From: JBPOHE01 sp052035915
GTDB taxonomy: Bacteria > Pseudomonadota > Gammaproteobacteria > Chromatiales > Chromatiaceae
Assembly (NCBI GenBank): GCA_052035915.1
Contig: JBPOHE010000077.1
Coordinates: 1 to 54,166, forward strand
Direction: 5' to 3'
DNA length: 54,166 nt
Below are positions 8,389 to 16,380 of the stretch, in pieces (the stretch's first letter is position 1; each line of letters begins with the position of its first letter). The translations under genes and the position numbers were made by a program. The notes beneath the pieces are model-generated. The model saw only the letters and a list, made by a program, of their open reading frames with translations. It was not told the origin of the DNA and searched no databases.

Positions 8389-9585
8389 ATGGACCTCGCC
8401 CCGCTCTATCTCTACAAGAATGAAGAACGTCGCCTGCGTGGCGGCCACCTTTGGGTCTACAGTAACGAGGTCGACAACGCCCTGTCCCCACTGGCCGGCT
8501 TCAGTCCGGGGCAACAGGTCAATATCCTCACCCATAACGGAAAAATCCTGGGTAACGGCTATGTCAACCCCCACAGCCTGATCTGTGCCCGACTCATCAG
8601 TCGTGACAGCCGATATCAACTCGATCGTTCGCTGCTGGTGCATCGCCTGCAAATCGCCTTGGCGCTACGTCAACGCCTCTTCGACGTCCCCTATTATCGC
8701 CTGGTGCATGGCGAAGGAGACAACCTGCCGGGTCTGATCGTGGATCGCTATGACGATATCCTGGTGGCCCAACTCAATACCGCGGGCATGGAGGCGGTCA
8801 AGACCGCCGTGGTCGAGGCCCTGGAACGGGTACTGCGCCCGAGCGTCATCTTCTTGCGTAACGATTCCCCGTTACGAGCCCTGGAAGGCCTGCCGCCATC
8901 GACCGAGGAGGCCCTGGGCACGGTGCCGGAAGTCGTCGGCTTGGTGGAGAACGGCGCCCGCTTCTCCGCCCCCATCCTCTCGGGGCAAAAAACCGGCTGG
9001 TACTTCGATCATCGGCAGAATCGGCAGCGGGTCCAGAGATATGTCAACGGTCACCGGGTGCTCGATCTGTTCAGCTATCTCGGGGCCTGGGGATTGCAAG
9101 CCGCCATCGCCGGGGCCAGCGAGGTGGTACTGGTCGAATCTTCCGCCAAGGCCCAGGCCATGGCCCTCGAAAACGCCACCAACAACGGCGTCGCCGGGCG
9201 GGTGAGGCAGATTGTGGGAGATGTGTTCGTCGTCCTCAAAACCTTGCGCGAGGAACAACAAAGGTTCGATATCGTGATTGCCGACCCACCGGCCTTCATC
9301 AAACGCCGTAGGGATTTTGCCGCCGGGCTGGAGGCCTATCACCGGCTGAATCGCATGGCGATGCAGGTGCTCGCCAAGGATGGTCTGCTGGTGAGCGCCT
9401 CCTGCTCCTTCCACCTGCCATGGGATGAGCTGCGGGCTTTATTACTCCGTTCCGCCCGCCATCTCGACCGCAATCTCCAGATTCTGGAACAAGGCCACCA
9501 GGCCGCGGACCATCCGGTTCATCCGGCGATCCCGGAAACGGACTATGTCAAGTGCCTCTTTGGCCGCGTGCTGCCAGCGGCCTGA
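8389..9585 (+). CDS. rlmI: 23S rRNA m5C1962 methyltransferase, RlmI family
   Basis: A 398-residue class I SAM-dependent rRNA methyltransferase. An N-terminal PUA domain (LYLYKNEERRLRGGHLWVYSNEVDN, with GNGYVNPHSLI) is followed by a linker containing VHGEGDNLPGLIVDRYDD, then the Rossmann domain with LDLFSYLGAWGLQAA (SAM binding), IADPPAFIK (motif IV) and the active-site cysteine motif SASCSFHLP. RlmI methylates cytosine 1962 of 23S rRNA; paralogues in the same family make other rRNA modifications. The ATG at 8389 has a GGAG six bases upstream and is preferred over a TTG at 8377. It is divergent from the FixH-like gene. Confidence 0.88.
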   Translation: MDLAPLYLYKNEERRLRGGHLWVYSNEVDNALSPLAGFSPGQQVNILTHNGKILGNGYVNPHSLICARLISRDSRYQLDRSLLVHRLQIALALRQRLFDVPYYRLVHGEGDNLPGLIVDRYDDILVAQLNTAGMEAVKTAVVEALERVLRPSVIFLRNDSPLRALEGLPPSTEEALGTVPEVVGLVENGARFSAPILSGQKTGWYFDHRQNRQRVQRYVNGHRVLDLFSYLGAWGLQAAIAGASEVVLVESSAKAQAMALENATNNGVAGRVRQIVGDVFVVLKTLREEQQRFDIVIADPPAFIKRRRDFAAGLEAYHRLNRMAMQVLAKDGLLVSASCSFHLPWDELRALLLRSARHLDRNLQILEQGHQAADHPVHPAIPETDYVKCLFGRVLPAA

Positions 9586-9670
9586 GCCGGACTCTCGTTG
9601 CGGCCAGAATGGATGTGACGTCGGGGCAATGATACGAGAGAAAGGACTTGGTTCAGCGGCTCATGCCAGC

Positions 9671-9789
9671 TCGGGCCCATGCGCCTGAGCTGGATTTTTG
9701 TTCTCATAAAGGCAACAATAAGCCGTCAGAATAGGACTTCTGTTCTTATTTAGAGAACAAAAACTACCTCATCACGACCCAGGCCCGGA
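9671..9789. repeat. 120-bp paired-palindrome repeat, copy A
   Basis: Lies between the convergent rlmI and pgpA genes. Two 17-bp half-elements occur: GTTCTCATAAAGGCAAC (9700-9716, degenerate) and GTTCTTATTTAGAGAAC (9742-9758), with starts 42 bp apart. The outer arms TCGGGC near 9671 and CCCGGA at 9784-9789 close the element. The same architecture recurs at four other intergenic sites in this window. Confidence 0.8.
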
Positions 9790-9827
9790 GGCTTTTTTCT
9801 TCGGGTCATATCGGCGGAGGCCGACCC

Positions 9828-10298
9828 TCAGCTACCCAGGCCCTTCCAGACGAGTTGGATCACCCCGATCCCCAACAAAGCCGCCAACAGATCATCGGCC
9901 ATGATCCCCAGCCCGCCCGGCAGGCGTTGCTCCAGCCAGCGGATCGGCCAGGGCTTGAGGATATCGAAGCCGCGAAATACCAGGAATCCGGCCAGGACCC
10001 AACCCCATCCCGGAGGGACGAAGGCGAGCAGAAACAGGATGCCGACGATCTCATCCCAGACGATGCCCGGATGGTCCCCGCCGCCGAGACGCCGGCTCAC
10101 CAGATCGCACAGGGGGATGCCGAGCAGAAACATGGCCCCGACCAGGACCAGGTACAGATCCCCGCGTAGATGGCTGAGGAGCGGATACATGGCCAAGCCG
10201 ACCAGGGTTCCCATTGTGCCCGGGGCATAGGGGGAAAGACCGGCGCCGAAGCCCATGGCAAGGAAGCGTAGCGGATCGCGCCAGAGGGGTGCGGCCAA
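9828..10298 (-). CDS. pgpA: Phosphatidylglycerophosphatase A
   Basis: PgpA dephosphorylates phosphatidylglycerophosphate to phosphatidylglycerol at the inner membrane. The conserved start region PLRFLAMGFGAGLSPYAPGTMGTLVG is present, with WDEIVGILFLLAFVPPGW (metal-binding Asp/Glu) and the C-terminal PGGLGIMADDLLAALLGIG. There are several hydrophobic helices and 156 residues, as usual. The start is a TTG at 10298, because an in-frame stop lies two codons further up and the next ATG would cut into the family domain. It is the last gene of the ribB-ribH-nusB-thiL-pgpA series, 46 bp after thiL. Confidence 0.9.
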   Translation of the reverse strand: MAAPLWRDPLRFLAMGFGAGLSPYAPGTMGTLVGLAMYPLLSHLRGDLYLVLVGAMFLLGIPLCDLVSRRLGGGDHPGIVWDEIVGILFLLAFVPPGWGWVLAGFLVFRGFDILKPWPIRWLEQRLPGGLGIMADDLLAALLGIGVIQLVWKGLGS

Positions 10299-10344
10299 GG
10301 GGAATCAGCCCAATTGTCCGGCCACCAGGGCCATACGGGCGGCC

Positions 10345-11319
10345 TCAGCTGCCGGCGCCAAAATGATCATAACTGTTCGGGAGACGGTCGAAGTGTTTCC
10401 CATCGGGCAATACACAGCGTAAACCCTTGGCGCGTTCGATGAGGCCGACCCAGGTGAGGCGGCAATCCAGGGTATGGGCGATGGCCTCGACCTGCTCCTG
10501 ATGATCGGCGGAAAGGGTCAGACAGAGTTCGTAATCGTCCCCCGCCGCCAGGGGTAAAGACCAGTCATCCGTGGCTGCCACATAGTCGGCGACGGCCTCG
10601 CCAAGGGGCAGGAGATCGACGAACAGGCTGGCGCCGACCCCGCTGGCTTGGAGAATGTGGCCGAGATCGCCCACCAGGCCGTCGGAGATATCGATGGCCG
10701 CCGAGGCTATCCCCGCGAGGGCCTTGCCGGCGGCGATCCTGGGTGTGGGCCAGTCGAGCCGGCGGCGGATACCGGATCGCAAGGCCATGGGCAGATGCCG
10801 TCCGCGTCGCGCCAGCAGCGCCAGACCCGCATCCCCCAGGGTGCCGGTGACATAGATCAGATCCCCGGGATGGGCGCCGGAACGACGCATCACCCGCTCG
10901 GGAGACACGAATCCGGCCACCTGGATGGTGATCGACATGGGACCCCGGGTGGTATCGCCACCGATCAATCTCACCCCATGGGTCTTGGCGAGCTGACAGA
11001 GCCCCCGGCTGAAGGCTTCCAACCAGGACTCTTCCGCCTGGGGCAGGGTCAGGGCGAGGGTCGCCCAGGCCGGTTCGGCCCCCATGGCGGCCAGGTCGCT
11101 GAGATTGACCGCCAGGGACTTGTGTCCCAGGGATTCGGGATCCACACCGGGGGCAAAGTGCACGCCGGCCACCAGGGTGTCCGTGGTCATGGCCAGCAGG
11201 GATTTGGGGGGAGGATGCAACAGGGCACAGTCGTCGCCCACGCCGAGCAGCACATCCGCGCGAGGGGCGCCGCAGGCGACAAAGTATTTGGCAATCAGGT
11301 CAAACTCGGACAGGGCCAT
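10345..11319 (-). CDS. thiL: Thiamine-monophosphate kinase
   Basis: ThiL phosphorylates thiamine monophosphate to thiamine pyrophosphate, the last step of cofactor synthesis. It belongs to the PurM/SelD ATP-binding superfamily. Visible are GVGDDCALL near residue 26, AVNLSDLAAMGAEP, LIGGDTTRGPM and AIDISDGLVGDLGHI, which carry the Mg-ATP-binding aspartates. The 324-residue length is normal. It lies 39 bp downstream of nusB and upstream of pgpA on the same strand, the classic proteobacterial order. Confidence 0.93.
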   Translation of the reverse strand: MALSEFDLIAKYFVACGAPRADVLLGVGDDCALLHPPPKSLLAMTTDTLVAGVHFAPGVDPESLGHKSLAVNLSDLAAMGAEPAWATLALTLPQAEESWLEAFSRGLCQLAKTHGVRLIGGDTTRGPMSITIQVAGFVSPERVMRRSGAHPGDLIYVTGTLGDAGLALLARRGRHLPMALRSGIRRRLDWPTPRIAAGKALAGIASAAIDISDGLVGDLGHILQASGVGASLFVDLLPLGEAVADYVAATDDWSLPLAAGDDYELCLTLSADHQEQVEAIAHTLDCRLTWVGLIERAKGLRCVLPDGKHFDRLPNSYDHFGAGS

Positions 11320-11358
11320 TCTCAGAGGCTCCCGGTTCTGGGCATCGGCGCAGGGGAA

Positions 11359-11793
11359 TCAGCGCGCGCCCTGCGCCTCGGCCCGTCGCACCTGCTGGGC
11401 CAGTCGATCCAAGACCCCGTTGACGTATCTGTGACCTTCCGCGGCACCGAAGATTTTGGCCAGTTCCACCGCTTCATTGATGATGACCCGGAACGGGATC
11501 TCGCTGTGATAGAGCAGCTCGTAAGCGCCGAGTCGCAGGATGGCCCGTTCCACCGGGTCGACCTTGTCGATGGTGCGATCGAGGGTCGGGGAGAGATGCC
11601 GGTCCAGTTCCCCAAGATGGGTCGGCACGGCATGCAACAGCTCCCGATAGTATTCGATGTCCAGTTCGGCGAGATCCTGCTCGGTAAGACTCAGGAGGTG
11701 TTCCTCGATCTCTCTGAGATCCTGTCCGGTCATCTGCCATTGATAGATGGCCTGGACGGCCGACTGACGCGCCTGCCGACGCTTGCCGCGCAT
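11359..11793 (-). CDS. nusB: Transcription antitermination factor NusB
   Basis: NusB binds boxA RNA with NusE (S10) to protect rRNA transcription from Rho. The 144-residue all-helical protein begins RGKRRQARQSAVQAIYQWQMTG and contains VDPVERAILRLGAYELLYHSEIPFRVIINEAVELAK and FVNG-like VNGVLDRLAQ, all NusB hallmarks. A TTG at 11802 overlaps the ribH stop. The ATG at 11793, 6 bp after that stop, begins the usual N-terminus and is preferred. Tight spacing with ribH implies co-translation. Confidence 0.92.
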   Translation of the reverse strand: MRGKRRQARQSAVQAIYQWQMTGQDLREIEEHLLSLTEQDLAELDIEYYRELLHAVPTHLGELDRHLSPTLDRTIDKVDPVERAILRLGAYELLYHSEIPFRVIINEAVELAKIFGAAEGHRYVNGVLDRLAQQVRRAEAQGAR

Positions 11794-11798
11794 GGCCG

Positions 11799-12269
11799 TC
11801 AACCCAGTTGTCGCAGCAGATTGACCATCTCCATGGCCGAAATGGCGGCCTCGGCCCCTTTGTTGCCCGCCTTGGTGCCGGCGCGTTCGATGGCCTGTTC
11901 GATACTATCCACGGTCAGCACGCCCATGCCGATCGGGATACCGTACTTCAGGCTCACCTGGGCCATCCCCTTGACGCATTCGCCGGCCACATACTCGAAG
12001 TGGGGCGTCCCGCCGCGGATCACCGCTCCCAGGGCGATGATGGCCTCGTAACCACCCCGGGCGGCGAGGCGCTCCAGGGCCAGGGGAATCTCGAAGGCGC
12101 CCGGGACCCGCACCAGGGTCAGATCCTCATCGCGGGCACCGTGACGACGCAGGCAATCCAGGGCTCCGGCCTCCAGGCTGTCGACGATGAAGCTGTTAAA
12201 ACGCGAAACCACCAGGCAAAACCTGGCCCCCTGGGCATTCAGTGCCCCTTCGATGCAGTTCAGACTCAT
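11799..12269 (-). CDS. ribH: 6,7-dimethyl-8-ribityllumazine synthase
   Basis: RibH condenses 5-amino-6-ribitylaminouracil with 3,4-dihydroxy-2-butanone 4-phosphate, the penultimate step of riboflavin synthesis; it assembles as capsids or pentamers. Conserved features: FCLVVSRFNSFIVDSLEAGAL, VRVPGAFEIPLALE, IALGAVIRGGTPHFEYVAGEC (substrate loop and catalytic His) and GNKGAEAAISAMEM. The ATG at 12269 gives 156 residues; the 15 upstream codons lack similarity. It sits between ribB and nusB on one transcript, about 100 bp after ribB. Confidence 0.94.
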   Translation of the reverse strand: MSLNCIEGALNAQGARFCLVVSRFNSFIVDSLEAGALDCLRRHGARDEDLTLVRVPGAFEIPLALERLAARGGYEAIIALGAVIRGGTPHFEYVAGECVKGMAQVSLKYGIPIGMGVLTVDSIEQAIERAGTKAGNKGAEAAISAMEMVNLLRQLG

Positions 12270-12369
12270 GATGGCGTGTCCTATCCTCTGGGTTGGGTGG
12301 CCGGGTGACCACAAGCCGCCAGGTCGATGGCCGGCGGAGGAATGGTGAAATTCTCAATCATCCCGGCTT

Positions 12370-13482
12370 TCACTCGCACTGCGCGTACTCGGTCACTTCG
12401 AGACCGAAGCCGGAGATCCCGTAGATACTCTTGGGGGCACTCAGCACCCGCATCCGCCGCACGCCGAGATCGAGCAGGATCTGGGCGCCGATACCATAGA
12501 TGCGCAACTCCTTGCTGCGATCACGCACCCCCGGATCTTCCCGCCGGCTGGGAAACTGGAGCTCACGGATGCGACGCACCAGATCCCGCGGGGTATCGCG
12601 ATTGCGTAGTACGACGATCACCCCTTCACCGCTCCGGGCGATCTGCCCCATGGCCCGATGCAGCGGCCAGACACAAGTCGGATGCCGGGTGGCAAAGAGA
12701 TCGCAGAGGCTGTTCTGCATGTGCACTCGCACCAGGATCGGCCGTTCCGGCTCAGGATCCCCCTTGATGAGGGCGAAGTGCAGCTCATTGTCCACACAAT
12801 CCTGGTAGGCGACGAGCTGGAAATCCCCATACTCGGTGGGCAGGATACATTCGCTGATCCGCTCCACCGTCTTTTCATTGCGAATCCGATAGTGGATGAG
12901 ATCGGCGATGGTGCCGATCTTGAGCCCATGGCGGGCGGCGAATACCTCGAGTTCCGGGCGGCGGGCCATGCTGCCATCCTCGTTGAGGATCTCGACGATC
13001 GCCGCCGCCGGCTGCAACCCGGCCAGGCGGGTGAGGTCGCACCCCGCCTCGGTGTGACCGGCGCGGACCAGCACCCCGCCGGGCTGCGCCATGAGCGGAA
13101 AGATATGGCCGGGCTGCACCAGGTCCTGGGGCTGGGCGTTCGGCCTGACCGCCGCCAGGATGGTGGTGGCCCGATCAGCCGCCGAGATGCCGGTGGTAAC
13201 CCCTTCCGCCGCCTCGATGGAGACGGTGAAGGCGGTGCCATGGGGCGACTCGTTGGCGTTGACCATGAGGGGTAGCCGCAGTTGCTGGCAACGTTCCTTG
13301 GCGAGGGTGAGGCAGATGAGGCCGCGACCGTAACGGGCCATGAAGTTGATGGCCTCCGGCGTGACCTTCTCGGCGGCCATCACCAGGTCGCCTTCATTCT
13401 CGCGTTCGGCGTCGTCCATGATGATGACCATCTTTCCTTGACGGACATCCTCGATGATCTCTTCGATGGTGTTCAAAGGCAT
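12370..13482 (-). CDS. ribB: 3,4-DHBP synthase with degenerate GTP cyclohydrolase II domain
   Basis: The N-terminal domain (to about residue 205) is DHBP synthase: IIEDVRQGKMVIIMDDAERENEGDLVMAAEKVTPEAINFMARYGRG, then AGHTEAGCDLTRLAGL. It makes the four-carbon riboflavin precursor from ribulose 5-phosphate. The C-terminal 150 residues align with GTP cyclohydrolase II in outline. However, the zinc-site cysteines of true RibA are absent: the segment after VRVH reads MQNSLCDLFATRHPTC. GCHII activity is thus unlikely and a separate ribA is expected elsewhere. This fused, degenerate form is common in gammaproteobacteria. The ATG at 13482 gives 370 residues. No FMN riboswitch was recognised upstream. 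Confidence 0.9.
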   Translation of the reverse strand: MPLNTIEEIIEDVRQGKMVIIMDDAERENEGDLVMAAEKVTPEAINFMARYGRGLICLTLAKERCQQLRLPLMVNANESPHGTAFTVSIEAAEGVTTGISAADRATTILAAVRPNAQPQDLVQPGHIFPLMAQPGGVLVRAGHTEAGCDLTRLAGLQPAAAIVEILNEDGSMARRPELEVFAARHGLKIGTIADLIHYRIRNEKTVERISECILPTEYGDFQLVAYQDCVDNELHFALIKGDPEPERPILVRVHMQNSLCDLFATRHPTCVWPLHRAMGQIARSGEGVIVVLRNRDTPRDLVRRIRELQFPSRREDPGVRDRSKELRIYGIGAQILLDLGVRRMRVLSAPKSIYGISGFGLEVTEYAQCE

Positions 13483-13536
13483 AGGGGGCAACTCGGGGCA
13501 GGGGAGGATCAAGAGAGGGCAATGTGGAACGGTTAA

Positions 13537-13692
13537 GGCGATTGCCGGAAAAAGAAATACCAGAATGCGCCGGCGGTTCGTTCGCCTTCCAGGCGCGCCA
13601 GCCGGCGCAGAGCGAGCTCTGTAACGGCTGGCGGAACACCGAAGGCGGACGAACAGACCCGCAGGCTGGTATTTCTTTTGACAGAAATCGCC
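13537..13692. repeat. 156-bp inverted-repeat element upstream of ribB
   Basis: Perfect 14-bp arms (AAAAGAAATACCAG at 13550-13563, CTGGTATTTCTTTT at 13666-13679) are extended outward by GGCGATT (13537-13543) and AATCGCC (13686-13692). The G/C-rich interior has its own partial complementarity (GCCGGCG and similar). It carries no gene. A related terminus recurs at 28042-28073, which suggests a mobile or dispersed repeat. Confidence 0.7.
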
Positions 13693-14036
13693 TAAGCCCG
13701 GGCCAGGCAAGGAGCGGCAGTCTAACAAAACCCTGGGCGAGAACAAAACGCGCCATAACCTAAATCTTCCTCCGGCGCGTTCCACCGGGGGGGGAACCCC
13801 GGCTAAGGTCGTGTGCTCGTCGTCCCGCTGGAAAAGCCGCCGGCTGAGATTCGCCACATTCCCAGGGAGCTTTGAGCGGTCGCATGGAGGACGATACATC
13901 TTCGGGGAATCGCCCTATAAGTTATACCCCTTTCGAATACCTTTCAGGCTTCCGACTGGTCAGACCCGGGCGCCGCCCGCGAATCCGACGCTGGGACTAT
14001 AGACCGATCAGGAATCGGCCTTGGTGATCAAGGTTG

Positions 14037-14138
14037 TTCCGGGCATCGACCGGAAAGGGCCATTTTTCGTTCTTCCGAAGAGAACAATAGTTCCATGAAA
14101 GCGACATTGTTCTCCTTAAGAGAACGAACAAGCGATGG
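14037..14138. repeat. 120-bp paired-palindrome repeat, copy B
   Basis: The left outer arm TTCCGGGCATCGACCGG is followed by GTTCTTCCGAAGAGAAC (14069-14085) and GTTCTCCTTAAGAGAAC (14109-14125), both perfect or near-perfect 17-bp palindromes with starts 40 bp apart. The right outer arm is eroded, so this copy is shorter than the others. It lies between acylphosphatase and ribB. Confidence 0.8.
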
Positions 14139-14144
14139 AATTGG

Positions 14145-14182
14145 TAGGTTGGGTGAGGGGTTTCATCGCCCAACCCAACCTA
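14145..14182. repeat. TAGGTTGGG...CCCAACCTA hairpin repeat
   Basis: Nine-base arms (14145-14153 and 14174-14182) form a stem just downstream of the acylphosphatase stop and directly beside paired-palindrome copy B. The motif is of a type often dispersed between genes in environmental proteobacteria. It may help end the acylphosphatase transcript. Confidence 0.5.
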
Positions 14183-14219
14183 GAGGACGGCACCGAAGCC
14201 ATGAGGGAGAGCCAGAGGT

Positions 14220-14510
14220 TCAACCCGTGGTAAATCCAGTCAGGTGGCGATAGGGCTGGGATTCGCACTCCAGGTCGGTGACCCCTGCCCCGGGTGGGCC
14301 GTGCCTGAGCCAGTCGCGCAACCGAGTTACGGCCTCAGCCGGACCGCAGGCGAGCACCTCCACCCGACCATCCGGAAGGTTGCGTGCCCAGCCGCAGACC
14401 CCGAGACGCTGGGCCTCGCTCCGGGTCGAGGCGCGAAAGAATACCCCCTGCACCCGGCCGCTGATCAGACAATGCAGACAGATGGTGTTGCCTGCGGCGA
14501 TTTCGTTCAT
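14220..14510 (-). CDS. acyP: Acylphosphatase
   Basis: A 96-residue enzyme that hydrolyses the carboxyl-phosphate bond of acylphosphates. The signature ISGRVQGVFFRASTRSEAQRLGVCGWARNLPDGRVEVLACG contains the phosphate-binding loop (GRVQGVFFR, catalytic Arg) and the catalytic Asn (WARNL). This places it firmly in the family. It is a single small gene downstream of the glycine-zipper gene with about 120 bp between them. Confidence 0.93.
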   Translation of the reverse strand: MNEIAAGNTICLHCLISGRVQGVFFRASTRSEAQRLGVCGWARNLPDGRVEVLACGPAEAVTRLRDWLRHGPPGAGVTDLECESQPYRHLTGFTTG

Positions 14511-14631
14511 CCCTTCTTCCTCATGCTTGTCGCCGGCTCTCTAGGGACAGAGTCGGAGTCGGGGTGCCGTGGCCTTTCCGGACGGGGCGAGGAATCCCGT
14601 CCGGTTTGGCCTGGGCGCTGACCCGGATCGA

Positions 14632-14958
14632 CTAAGGATAGAGGTCAGGGTCATGGTAATGGTGATGTCGGTACCTGTGTCGGTACGGCGGATGATAGTG
14701 ATGGCGCTCATAGACCACCAGATGCCGGTGTCGCCGATGGTGATGATGATCGGTGGCGATGGCCGCCCCGGCCGCGGCCCCCAGGGCGCCTCCGACAATG
14801 GCCCCTGAACGACCATTGACCTCTGACCCCACGTAGGCGCCCAGGGCTGCTCCCAAGGCCCCACCCAGAACGGCGCGACCGCGCTCGCCGGCCTGAACCG
14901 ACGCCGTAGTACCCAGCGCCAGGACCAAAAAGCCGATTGGAAGCCATTTTCTCGTCAT
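14632..14958 (-). CDS. Glycine-zipper protein with His/Tyr-rich tail
   Basis: 108 residues: signal peptide (KWLPIGFLVLALGTTASVQA), then a glycine-zipper 2TM-like segment (AVLGGALGAALGAYVGSEVNGRSGAIVGGALGAAAGAAIA). The tail is very rich in His, Arg and Tyr (HHHHRRHRHLV and a run of HHYHPPYRHRYRHH type). Such proteins insert in or span the outer membrane, and similar ones are stress-induced lipoproteins or OmpA-linked factors. The His cluster could bind metal, but that is inference. The ATG at 14958 begins the signal peptide. The function is otherwise unknown. Confidence 0.7.
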   Translation of the reverse strand: MTRKWLPIGFLVLALGTTASVQAGERGRAVLGGALGAALGAYVGSEVNGRSGAIVGGALGAAAGAAIATDHHHHRRHRHLVVYERHHYHPPYRHRYRHHHYHDPDLYP

Positions 14959-15091
14959 GCTGGTATCCCCCATCTGTTGGATGTCTTGAGGGATAGCTTG
15001 GTGGTTTCTGGCTGAACATGAACTGAACGAGCTGGGAGACGACCCGAGTGGCCTCAAGTTTTGCGATCCGCTTCGCTTTTCGGGCTTGAGT

Positions 15092-16312
15092 TTATGGCCG
15101 CTCACCAATCAACTCCCTCATCCGACTGAGGAAGGTTTCGGCGCTAAAATGCCGGGCCTGGCGTTCGCAGGCCGGACGCATGGCCTCGGCCCGCTCGGGT
15201 GGGAGATCCCGGACGGCCTGGATCAGATGTTCCAGGCTCAGGTCCGGGGGAAGCAGGAGGGCGGTCTCGCCATGGATCAGGGTCTCCAGCAGTCCGCCTT
15301 CGGCGACCCCGATCACGGGTTTGCCGGCCGTCATGGACTCGACGGGCGATAGGCCGAAGTCCTCATCCCGGGGGATGTAGAGGGTGGCGATACAACCATT
15401 GATGAGATCTTGCATGGCCCGATCATCCAACCAGCCGGTGAAACCGATGTTGGGGGCGTTGGCGGCCATGGTGCGGAGACGTTCGTATTCGCTGCCGCCG
15501 GAGGCGACCAGGAGCCGCTGTTCCGGCAGTTGACGGAAGGCCTCGACGATCAGATCCACCCGTTTCAATGGCTCCAGACGGGCGGTGGACAGGTAATACC
15601 CCTTCGCGGGTTGCCAATGCAGCCCTTTGGCTATCACCGGCGGGTGGATGATGAGGGGTTGGATGCCCAGGTAGGTCCGCATCCGTTGGGCCACGTTGCG
15701 GGAATTCACGATTACCTGGTCCATGGCCTCGACCGCCGCGGCGAACTGGGCGCGAACGCCCCGGGTGAACAGCCTGAAGACCGGACGGGCCGGGGCGGGA
15801 AGGCGTTGCAGATAATGCTCTTCGAGATCGTAGGCGAAGCGGGGCAGGGCGTGGCAGTAAAGCAGATTGGGTCCACGGGGATGCTGGCGCACCGCCGCCG
15901 GGGCATAGAAGCCGCTATAGATCACCCAGTCATAGTCGGCGAGAAAGGCGGTTTGGTGTCGGAAGGCGTGCAGACAGCGAAGTGCCCGCCAGGGCGGCCA
16001 AGCGGCCCGCACCCCCAGATCAAGGACCTCAGCGGGCCGATTCGTCAGGAGATCCAGCACTCCCGGTTTCTGGAAGGCAACACAGAGAGGGGCGTCCAGG
16101 CCCTTGGCGAGCAGGCCACAGGTCCGCTCGGCGCCGCCGGGGACCTGGAGAAAGTCGTAGAGCACCAGTCTCCGCTTGGCTTCGGTGTGGCGGGGATGGG
16201 ATGTCAAGATGAAGCCGGTCTCCTCTTTCAGCGATACCTGAAAGAGTCTACTCCAAAGTGCCTGGCGGTCTCGCTGATGCCTTTTTCTGGGCGGAAGGAG
16301 TTGATGGATCAC
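15092..16312 (-). CDS. Glycosyltransferase family 4 (WbaZ-like)
   Basis: A GT-B fold glycosyltransferase of about 406 residues. The N-terminal acceptor domain begins RRLVLYDFLQVPGGAERTC near residue 47. The C-terminal donor domain has YYLSTARLEPLKRVDLIVEAF, then the E-x7-E motif in DEDFGLSPVESMTAGKPVIGV and GGLLETLIHGETALLLPP. It would move a hexose from a nucleotide sugar to a glycan or protein. The start is uncertain: the family domain begins about 45 codons in, so a shorter product is possible. It lies downstream of the collagen-like gene on the same strand, separated by a terminator, and could read its threonine-rich repeats as acceptor (inference). Confidence 0.8.
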   Translation of the reverse strand: MIHQLLPPRKRHQRDRQALWSRLFQVSLKEETGFILTSHPRHTEAKRRLVLYDFLQVPGGAERTCGLLAKGLDAPLCVAFQKPGVLDLLTNRPAEVLDLGVRAAWPPWRALRCLHAFRHQTAFLADYDWVIYSGFYAPAAVRQHPRGPNLLYCHALPRFAYDLEEHYLQRLPAPARPVFRLFTRGVRAQFAAAVEAMDQVIVNSRNVAQRMRTYLGIQPLIIHPPVIAKGLHWQPAKGYYLSTARLEPLKRVDLIVEAFRQLPEQRLLVASGGSEYERLRTMAANAPNIGFTGWLDDRAMQDLINGCIATLYIPRDEDFGLSPVESMTAGKPVIGVAEGGLLETLIHGETALLLPPDLSLEHLIQAVRDLPPERAEAMRPACERQARHFSAETFLSRMRELIGERP

Positions 16313-16316
16313 CCAA

Positions 16317-16350
16317 GGAAAAGGCCGGGCGCCTTGCGGCGACCGGCCTT
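16317..16350 (-). terminator. Rho-independent terminator of the collagen-like gene
   Basis: Read on the minus strand: GGCCGGTCGCC, loop GCAA, GGCGCCCGGCC, then TTTT. The stable stem with a GNRA loop sits 31 bp after the collagen-like gene stop and just before the GT4 start. Confidence 0.75.
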
Positions 16351-16380
16351 GCTCAAGAGTTCAAACCTATAGGCTAGGGA

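Larger units (their letters stand above)
13693..14219. other. long intergenic region upstream of ribB
   Basis: No credible gene. It contains paired-palindrome copy B (14037-14138) and a hairpin repeat at 14145-14182 (both listed). The rest includes an isolated G-run near 13790. No RFN-type FMN riboswitch pattern was recognised, although this is the leader of a riboflavin operon. Confidence 0.5.

Noticed and set aside
10648..12051. 467-codon open frame on the plus strand
   Set aside because: Antisense to thiL, nusB and ribH, all of which are clearly real; no recognisable motif in the plus-strand product.
13483..14036. FMN riboswitch in the ribB leader
   Set aside because: Searched for the RFN-type conserved blocks on the minus strand; none were recognised. 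The region is occupied by repeats instead.
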